Shown piece after piece: positions 56,559 through 64,000 of a stretch of 64,000 bases of DNA. The stretch's first letter is position 1; the number at the start of each line of letters is the position of its first letter. This stretch comes from Bacillus sp. 165. GTDB lineage: Bacteria > Bacillota > Bacilli > Bacillales > Bacillaceae_G. Position numbers and translations under genes: made by a program. The DNA lies in NCBI RefSeq assembly GCF_017742235.1, contig NZ_JAGHKQ010000001.1, forward strand, positions 718,818-782,817, read 5' to 3'. The notes beneath the pieces are model-generated. The model saw only the letters and a list, made by a program, of their open reading frames with translations, was not told the DNA's origin and searched no databases.

Positions 56559-56597
56559 CAACAAGCAAACATACTGATAGTAAATATCCTTGCTTCA

Positions 56598-56682
56598 TCA
56601 CTTCCCTTCGCTAGCATTACCTAGATCAGGTCATAAGGGTTAGGATCTTACATCCCTCTCAGCTTACAGCACCCCTAGTGAA
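56598..56682 (-). ncRNA. TPP riboswitch (THI element), tenA-proximal copy
   Basis: Reading on the minus strand: CTAGGGGTGC, GCTGAGAGGG, then CCCTTATGACCTGATCTAGG, TAATGCTAGCGAAGGGAAG. These are the conserved CUGAGA (pyrimidine-sensing) and ACCUGAUCUAG...UAAU...CUAGCG...GGGAAG (pyrophosphate-sensing) elements. Followed by its own terminator, it should stop transcription when TPP is abundant. Confidence 0.95.
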
Positions 56683-56698
56683 AAATATTTAATTACAC

Positions 56699-56731
56699 AA
56701 AAAGCCCAATTTCCGGATAGGGAAATTGGGC
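56699..56731 (-). terminator. Terminator of the first (upstream) TPP riboswitch
   Basis: A perfect 11-bp stem (56704-56714 with 56721-56731) followed by TTTTTG on the minus strand, placed between the two aptamers. Confidence 0.9.
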
Positions 56732-56757
56732 ATAATATACACTCATATTATCCATTT

Positions 56758-56848
56758 CGCTTCCCTACGCTAGAATTATCTAGATCAGGTTTCAGGGTCA
56801 AAGACTGTCAGCCTTACTCTCAGCTGGTCACACCAGCTCCCCTAGCAA
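56758..56848 (-). ncRNA. TPP riboswitch (THI element), upstream copy
   Basis: On the minus strand: CTAGGGGAGCTGG, CAGCTGAGAGTAAGG, then GAAACCTGATCTAG, ATAATTCTAGCGTAGGGAAG. All conserved THI-box elements are present. With its terminator at 56699-56731 it forms the first of two complete TPP switches in series before tenA. Confidence 0.95.
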
Positions 56849-56926
56849 CTGTTTCATTTTCGTGTTAAGTATAGCACTCGTCTTTTGAATTATCAATCCT
56901 TTTATTTTTCATTAGCTGCCTCTTTT

Positions 56927-57346
56927 TCAATCGTAGTCTTCCGAAATTTCACTTAATGCTATTCCTGCTTGTTCATCAACTTGGTCTTCCACTGCTATGT
57001 CACCAAGCGATAACATGCCAACAAGCTGTCCGTTTTCTACTACTGGCAAGCGGCGAATTTGATGTGTTGCCATCAATTCTGTCGCCTTCTCCACCGGATC
57101 ATTTGGTGATACACAAATAACCTCTGTGGACATCAGATCTGTGATTTTACTTGACCCCGGATGCTTTTCAGCAATTCCACGAATCACTAAATCGCGGTCT
57201 GTCACAAGACCAACCACATGACCATTCTCTACTACAGGAATCACACCTACATCTTGCTGCTTCATCATAAGTGCTGCTTCATAAGCATTATCCAAAGGCG
57301 TACAGCAAAAAATGTCTGTACTCATAATTTCTCTTACAGTTGCCAT
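56927..57346 (-). CDS. CBS-domain protein (YhcV-like)
   Basis: This 139-residue protein is two CBS repeats: TVREIMSTDIFCCTPLDNAYEAA...GHVVGLVTDRDLVIRG and KITDLMSTEVICVSPNDPVEKA...GQLVGMLSLGDIAV (each shown in part). Such stand-alone Bateman modules bind adenine nucleotides or metals and regulate partners. Length and form resemble B. subtilis YhcV. ATG at 57346 is chosen with GGAGGG 8 nt upstream. It lies between the penicillin-acylase gene and the TPP riboswitch promoter and has no evident partner. Confidence 0.88.
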   Translation of the reverse strand: MATVREIMSTDIFCCTPLDNAYEAALMMKQQDVGVIPVVENGHVVGLVTDRDLVIRGIAEKHPGSSKITDLMSTEVICVSPNDPVEKATELMATHQIRRLPVVENGQLVGMLSLGDIAVEDQVDEQAGIALSEISEDYD

Positions 57347-57400
57347 TATTAGCCCTCCTTTCCAATAATAGTTTGACCAATTTTTCATATTTCATTTTTT

Positions 57401-59788
57401 TTATTGTAAAGGAAGTAATTGGAGAGTTTGCCCCTCTTCGTTATAAAGATACGTCGTATGATATGTACCCTTCACCCAATCTTTAAATTGGTTATGATAC
57501 CAATCACTTGCCACATGTCCGGATTGCCCTGGAGCAACAATATGATTCCCTTTTGTAATATCTTCTAAATCAATAACAAATCGCCATGATGCCCCATGGT
57601 TTACGAGGCCTGTTTTTGGATTCCATCCGGCCGCTTGTACTGTTACCCGACTTCCCCCAACCGGTATCGGTGTTTCCGAATTGAACAAATATTTTAACAC
57701 ACTTACGCTAGATAATGGATGCGAAAAAGTGATACGATGATACGATCCCCATTTCCATTCTTGTACATTACTTCCTTGCATTTCTTGAATTCGTTTTATT
57801 GTATTTTTGTATGATTTATTCAGCACATTTTCAAGACCGCCATTTTCTTTTATCCATGGTCCTGGATTATTTTCATGAGCATGCCTTATAAGCTGATCTA
57901 CAATTTGACCCTTTCCTTCAAACAGCTTATCCATATCCTGTGAAATGTCCTTATCGAACAACACCTTACTGATTTCATCTTTCCATAGCTGGAATACAAG
58001 CGGTGCTCCTAAATCTCGATCATCTTTATACTTCCATTCTTTTAAAAGTGTTAAGCCTTGCTTCTCTATATCTGATAACTTATTTTCATCAATATATGAT
58101 AAAAATATTGGAACAAACTCTTTTGCCTGTAAATCATATTGATCCATCTGCAGTTTCTCCATATCCTGCACTGTAATATTATTCTTCTGCTTCAGTACTT
58201 CGTTAATTCGCATAGCTCGATACGGCTGTGCCCATTCATTACTTATATGGTATGGATAATCGTCATTCACCACTTTATTATTTGCCGTTGCAATAAATCC
58301 TTCTACCGGATTTACAATTGTTGGAAGATCATCCCATGGGATATATCCCGTCCATTCGTACTCTCCTGTCCAGCCCGGTACAGGCACGAGGCTATCACCT
58401 TTTTCTCGAATCGGTATTTTTCCATTAGCTCGATAAGCAATAGTACCATCTTTGGATGCAAATACAAAGTTTTGTGCTGGTGTATGGAAGAATGTTAACG
58501 CTTCTTTAAAGCTTTCCCAATCCTTTGCTTTATTCATTCTCATAACAGCTTCCAGCTCTGTCGACGGCTCTAAGGCTGTCCACTTTAAAGCAAGGACTGT
58601 ATCCTGTTGTTTATCCTGAGCAAATTCCGAAATAACAGGACCATGTCGAGTAATGACAACTTTGTAATCTATATCATCCTTCCCTTTTACTTTTATTTTC
58701 TGCGGAATGACTTTTGCTTTTTCCCAGCTGTCTTTATATAAAAATGAGGTGGAATCGTTAGGATTCCGTTTTTCAATATACAAATCCTGTACATCTGGCC
58801 CTACATTCGTTACCCCCCATGCTATATGATCGGTATGTCCTAATATAATTCCCGGTATCCCTGCAAAAATAACACCGCTTACGTTAACACCGGGGCCATT
58901 TAAATGCATCTGATACCAAATGGCGGGAGTTGCTAACGAAAGGTGTGGATCATCTGCTAGAATCGGTTTTCCGGATTTTGTTTTACTTCCGCTTACAACC
59001 CAGTTATTGCTGCCATTAAACTCTGGCGGTATTACTGCGGATGCAAAACTCTGTTCAATATTAATATCTGATTTTACAATAGATTCTATAATTGCAGGAC
59101 CACCTTGTGGATAAGAAGGGAATAAATCCAGTGCTTTTTCTCGCGGAAGCGTTTGCAGAAGGTGATAACGAAATGCCTGTCCTTCCCAATGCCCACCAAG
59201 ATCAAACGCCATATACTTTCCAATAGTAAGAGAGTCAATAGGAGTCCATTCTGTTGGCTTATAGCCAAGTATAGTAAACTCTACAGGCAACTTGTTATTT
59301 TTTATTGCTTCTTGCATATAGGTATTAACCCCTTGAGCAAACCATTCCAACATTTGCTTTGCTTCTTTTGAATAATTTTCATAAGAAACCTCGGCTGCAC
59401 GGCGCAGCCCGAATGTACGGAAAAATTTGTCTCTTTCTATTGTTGCTTCACCAATTACCTCACTTAATTGACCGGAAGCCTGCCGTCTGCTTAAATCCAT
59501 TTGAAATAATCGATCTTGTGCTTGTACATATCCCTGTGCCATATATAAATCGTGTAAACTATCTGCTTGAATATGAGGTACTCCCTCATTATCTCTTGTA
59601 ACAAGTACCGTATGTTCTAATCCTTTTACAGAAACTGTTCCATTTATTTTTGGTAAACTCCTTTTTAAAAATAAGGTTCCACCTATAAAGCCAATACTGG
59701 TAAGAAGTACAATCAGTGCAATTCCAATATAAATTACGCGAACAAATCCCTTTTGTCTTTGCCTTCTTCGGACTACTACCTCTTCCAT
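57401..59788 (-). CDS. Penicillin acylase family (Ntn-hydrolase) enzyme
   Basis: This 795-residue protein has an N-terminal membrane anchor or signal (VIYIGIALIVLLTSIGFIGG), an alpha part with QGYVQAQDRLFQMDLSRR, then the autocatalytic junction FNGSNNWVVSG where Ser260 becomes the nucleophile of the beta chain. Family members cleave amide bonds in acyl-homoserine lactones, beta-lactams or other N-acyl compounds; the natural substrate is not predictable. ATG at 59788 is preferred because AAGGAG is 9 nt upstream. Confidence 0.92.
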   Translation of the reverse strand: MEEVVVRRRQRQKGFVRVIYIGIALIVLLTSIGFIGGTLFLKRSLPKINGTVSVKGLEHTVLVTRDNEGVPHIQADSLHDLYMAQGYVQAQDRLFQMDLSRRQASGQLSEVIGEATIERDKFFRTFGLRRAAEVSYENYSKEAKQMLEWFAQGVNTYMQEAIKNNKLPVEFTILGYKPTEWTPIDSLTIGKYMAFDLGGHWEGQAFRYHLLQTLPREKALDLFPSYPQGGPAIIESIVKSDINIEQSFASAVIPPEFNGSNNWVVSGSKTKSGKPILADDPHLSLATPAIWYQMHLNGPGVNVSGVIFAGIPGIILGHTDHIAWGVTNVGPDVQDLYIEKRNPNDSTSFLYKDSWEKAKVIPQKIKVKGKDDIDYKVVITRHGPVISEFAQDKQQDTVLALKWTALEPSTELEAVMRMNKAKDWESFKEALTFFHTPAQNFVFASKDGTIAYRANGKIPIREKGDSLVPVPGWTGEYEWTGYIPWDDLPTIVNPVEGFIATANNKVVNDDYPYHISNEWAQPYRAMRINEVLKQKNNITVQDMEKLQMDQYDLQAKEFVPIFLSYIDENKLSDIEKQGLTLLKEWKYKDDRDLGAPLVFQLWKDEISKVLFDKDISQDMDKLFEGKGQIVDQLIRHAHENNPGPWIKENGGLENVLNKSYKNTIKRIQEMQGSNVQEWKWGSYHRITFSHPLSSVSVLKYLFNSETPIPVGGSRVTVQAAGWNPKTGLVNHGASWRFVIDLEDITKGNHIVAPGQSGHVASDWYHNQFKDWVKGTYHTTYLYNEEGQTLQLLPLQ

Positions 59789-59876
59789 ATATTCAACTCC
59801 TTTTCTTTTCATAGTAGAGGGGATAAAATAAAAAAAATGTAGAATCACGTAGGAAAATACAAATATTTTTCTACAT

Positions 59877-59912
59877 AAAAAGAACCAGTCTGGAAACCAG
59901 ACTGGTTCCTTT
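59877..59912 (-). terminator. Terminator of the neutral protease gene
   Basis: A stem of about 14 bp (AGAACCAGTCTGG with CCAGACTGGTTCC, loop AAA) lies just after the stop codon and ends in TTTTTAT on the minus strand. Confidence 0.92.
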
Positions 59913-59915
59913 TAA

Positions 59916-61875
<1,960 letters not shown>

Positions 61876-61916
61876 AATAAGAAAAGGAAGGTTACTGTAA
61901 CCTTCCTTTTCTTATT
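61876..61916 (-). terminator. Terminator of the alanine/sodium symporter gene
   Basis: A perfect 19-bp stem (61876-61894 with 61898-61916) with a 3-nt loop starts right after the stop codon at 61918; symmetrical A/T flanks make it potentially bidirectional. Confidence 0.93.
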
Positions 61917-61917
61917 C

Positions 61918-63372
61918 TTAAGATACTTCTTTCTCTCTTTTTTGATATTCCGTTTCCCAAAAATCAGCATCTTGAATACCTAGCTTTTGCGGATCAAATA
62001 TTGGATCTTTCCCTTCTGCCTTCTGCTTCTCATAATCCTTTAACGCAATTATGGCAGGCTTTTGCAATAAAAGAATGGCAATTACATTCAACCATGCCAT
62101 CACACCTACACCGACATCTCCTAATCCCCAGGCGAGCGCTGCTGTTTTGATAGAACAATAGAACACAGACCCTAACAAAAACACCTTTAAAGAATGCGCT
62201 AACCATGGTCGGTTTACCTTACGATTTAGATAAGCTATATTGGTTTCTGCAATATAGTAGTACGCCATTATAGTTGTGAAAGCAAAAAACAATAATGCAA
62301 TAGCTACGAACGCACTTCCAAATGAAGGGAATACTGACTCTACTGCTTTTTGAGTATAAATTGGACCTGGCTCTAAGTCTCCTAAATTATTAATTATGTA
62401 TCTACCACTTGGAGCTTTCACATTATACATGCCTGTAATCAAAATCATAAATGCTGTGGCTGAACAAATGAATAATGTATCAATATATACTGAGAAAGCT
62501 TGAACTAGACCTTGTTTTACAGGATGCGTTACTTCGGCAGCTGCTGCAGCATGAGGCCCCGTCCCTTGTCCAGCTTCATTAGAATAAATTCCCCTTTTAA
62601 CGCCCCATGTAACCGCCATGCCTATAATTCCTCCAAATGCGGCATTTAGTGCAAAAGCACTTTTAAATATTAAAGCTAATACATTTGGAAGCTCCGTAAT
62701 ATTAAGGATTATGATTGCACAGGCTACAAGTATATATCCAATAGCCATAAAAGGAACAACTACTTCGGCTACCTTCACAATTCTTTTGATACCTCCGAAA
62801 ATAATCAATCCCAATATAATTACTAATATAAGCCCTGAAATGATAGGACTTATACCAAAGGCGTTCTGCAATCCTGCAGAAATACTGTTAGCTTGTACAC
62901 CTGGCATCAGCATCCCCATTCCAATTACAGTCGCAATAGCAAATAAAACCCCGTACCATTTCATCTTTAAGCCTTTTTCAATATAGTAGGCAGGCCCTCC
63001 TCGAAATTCTCCATCTTGCTTTACTTTATAAATTTGAGCCAAAGTAGATTCTACATACGCAGAACCTGCTCCCAAGAAAGCAATTGTCCACATCCAAAAT
63101 ACTGCTCCTGGACCGCCAAATGCAATGGCAGTAGCTACTCCAGCTATATTTCCTGTTCCAACCCTACCTGAAAGTGAAAGAGCCAATGCTTGGAAGGAAG
63201 ATACTCCCACCTCAGAACCCTTATTATCCCTCAGCATTTTAATCATTTCTTTAATATGCCTAACCTGAAGAAAGCGAGTACGAAATGAGAAATACAAGCC
63301 CGCTCCCAAACATAAATAAATTAATGCTTGGCTCCATATAATATCATTTAAAAAACCGACAATTTGATTCAA
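61918..63372 (-). CDS. Alanine/glycine:cation symporter (AGCS family, AlsT-like)
   Basis: This 484-residue protein has about 11 membrane helices with AGCS signatures: GRVGTGNIAGVATAIAFGGP, VTWGVKRGIYSNEAGQGTGP and MAYYYIAETNIAYL. It takes up alanine, glycine or glutamine with sodium. The start codon is TTG at 63372, with GGAGGGG upstream. The C-terminal tail is charged and cytoplasmic. It stands alone downstream of the tRNA cluster. Confidence 0.93.
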   Translation of the reverse strand: MNQIVGFLNDIIWSQALIYLCLGAGLYFSFRTRFLQVRHIKEMIKMLRDNKGSEVGVSSFQALALSLSGRVGTGNIAGVATAIAFGGPGAVFWMWTIAFLGAGSAYVESTLAQIYKVKQDGEFRGGPAYYIEKGLKMKWYGVLFAIATVIGMGMLMPGVQANSISAGLQNAFGISPIISGLILVIILGLIIFGGIKRIVKVAEVVVPFMAIGYILVACAIIILNITELPNVLALIFKSAFALNAAFGGIIGMAVTWGVKRGIYSNEAGQGTGPHAAAAAEVTHPVKQGLVQAFSVYIDTLFICSATAFMILITGMYNVKAPSGRYIINNLGDLEPGPIYTQKAVESVFPSFGSAFVAIALLFFAFTTIMAYYYIAETNIAYLNRKVNRPWLAHSLKVFLLGSVFYCSIKTAALAWGLGDVGVGVMAWLNVIAILLLQKPAIIALKDYEKQKAEGKDPIFDPQKLGIQDADFWETEYQKREKEVS

Positions 63373-63539
63373 AAATACCCCTCCATTTTTCTTTATTTTT
63401 AGATAATTTAAATTTTAAAATATTTTCTTTATTTTTACAATATTTTTTAAATTTAATATATTATCTTATTTATATTAAAAGAGAGAAGTACCCGAACACA
63501 TAAAAAAACACCGAAACAAAAACGTTTCGATGTTTTGTA

Positions 63540-63611
63540 TGACCCGTACGGGATTCGAACCCGTGTTACCGCCGTGAAAGGGCGGTGTCTTAACCGCTTG
63601 ACCAACGGGCC
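63540..63611 (-). tRNA. tRNA-Glu (anticodon TTC)
   Basis: A 72-nt cloverleaf on the minus strand starts GGCCCGTTGGTC; the anticodon loop CTTTCAC gives TTC; the T loop is GGGTTCGAATCCC. The 3' CCA is not encoded, unlike the other tRNAs of this cluster. Confidence 0.96.
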
Positions 63612-63615
63612 TCAA

Positions 63616-63690
63616 TGGCTCCGCAGGTAGGACTCGAACCTACGACCGTTCGGTTAACAGCCGAATGCTCTACCACTGAGCTACTGCGGA
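63616..63690 (-). tRNA. tRNA-Asn (anticodon GTT)
   Basis: A 75-nt cloverleaf on the minus strand begins TCCGCAGTAGCTCAGTGG; anticodon loop CTGTTAA; 3' CCA encoded. Confidence 0.97.
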
Positions 63691-63723
63691 ATAACAATAA
63701 GTATTATAGTGATATAAATTATA

Positions 63724-63800
<77 letters not shown>

Positions 63801-63804
63801 ATAT

Positions 63805-63878
63805 TGGCAGGGGCAGTAGGAATCGAACCCACATTGGAGGTTTTGGAGACCTCTGTTCTACCATTAAACTATGCCCCT
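63805..63878 (-). tRNA. tRNA-Trp (anticodon CCA)
   Basis: A 74-nt cloverleaf on the minus strand begins AGGGGCATAGTTTAATGG; anticodon loop CTCCAAA; 3' CCA encoded. Confidence 0.97.
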
Positions 63879-63883
63879 ATAAA

Positions 63884-63968
63884 TGGTGGAGGGGGACGGA
63901 TTCGAACCGCCGAACCCATAGGGAGCGGATTTACAGTCCGCCGCGTTTAGCCACTTCGCTACCCCTCC
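63884..63968 (-). tRNA. tRNA-Tyr (anticodon GTA)
   Basis: An 85-nt class II tRNA with a long variable arm on the minus strand begins GGAGGGGTAGCGAAGTGG; anticodon loop CTGTAAA; 3' CCA encoded. Confidence 0.97.
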
Positions 63969-63973
63969 AAATA

Positions 63974-64000
63974 TGGTGCCGACTAGAGGACTTGAACCCC
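63974..64000 (-). tRNA. 3' end of a tRNA, probably tRNA-Thr (cut by window)
   Basis: Only the T arm and acceptor 3' strand are present: GGGGTTCAAGTCCTCT then AGTCGGCACCA. This closely resembles the end of Bacillus tRNA-Thr; the anticodon is outside the window. Confidence 0.8.

Overview
The window looks like chromosomal DNA of an AT-rich, spore-forming Bacillaceae. Supporting signs are strong GGAGG ribosome sites, frequent GTG/TTG starts, U-tailed terminators after most genes, spoVR and a CotH-type protein, CalY/TasA (camelysin) proteins, ydbST, pgcA, a neutral metalloprotease, and a tenA thiamin operon behind two tandem TPP riboswitches (an arrangement described in Bacillus anthracis). A relative of the B. 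cereus group is the best guess; the species cannot be fixed from sequence reading alone.

Layout. 1-1.4 kb (minus): tctC and the start of tctB of a tripartite carboxylate transporter, with a candidate CcpA (cre) site. 1.9-3.8 kb: MFS transporter and a YjdM/PhnA zinc-ribbon protein. 4.1-14.5 kb (minus): a tandem duplication with a period of about 5.46 kb; each copy is a ~1366-residue secreted subtilase followed by calY. 15-19 kb: a small membrane protein, an unknown DxDGD protein and a two-component system. 19.1-21.3 kb (minus): threonine catabolism (kbl, tdh). 21.9-27.5 kb (minus): an apparently acquired, GC-richer VTC/DUF4956/CotH operon lying between a broken spoVR copy and the intact spoVR. 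27.6-30.8 kb: a secreted TolB-like propeller protein, then an APC/APA amino-acid permease behind a short leader peptide with three consecutive His codons and an attenuator-like leader. 31-36.7 kb: metal-ion genes (ZIP, PCYCGC lipoprotein, cadC-cadA, CDF). 36.9-48.6 kb: ydbST, yhdB, an LCP protein, pgcA, DUF1540, an L,D-transpeptidase, an SDR, a purine permease, sdpRI and a patatin-like protein. 48.8-56.9 kb (minus): a ten-gene thiamin operon, tenA-thiZXY-tenI-thiOSGF-thiD, under tandem TPP riboswitches. 56.9-63.4 kb (minus): CBS protein, penicillin-acylase-family enzyme, bacillolysin and an alanine/Na+ symporter. 63.5-64 kb (minus): tRNAs Glu, Asn, Ile, Trp, Tyr and a partial, probably Thr, tRNA.

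How the genes work together. The thiamin operon combines import of a pyrimidine precursor (ThiXYZ), its processing by TenA and ThiD, and aerobic thiazole synthesis (ThiO, ThiS, ThiF, ThiG, TenI), all shut off by TPP. The paired subtilase/CalY units probably serve extracellular matrix or cell-surface proteolysis. The cadCA, CDF and ZIP genes handle divalent metals. The most unusual items are the His-codon leader, the duplicated protease/CalY modules with cohesin-like and dockerin-like regions, and the VTC/CotH island with its spoVR scar.
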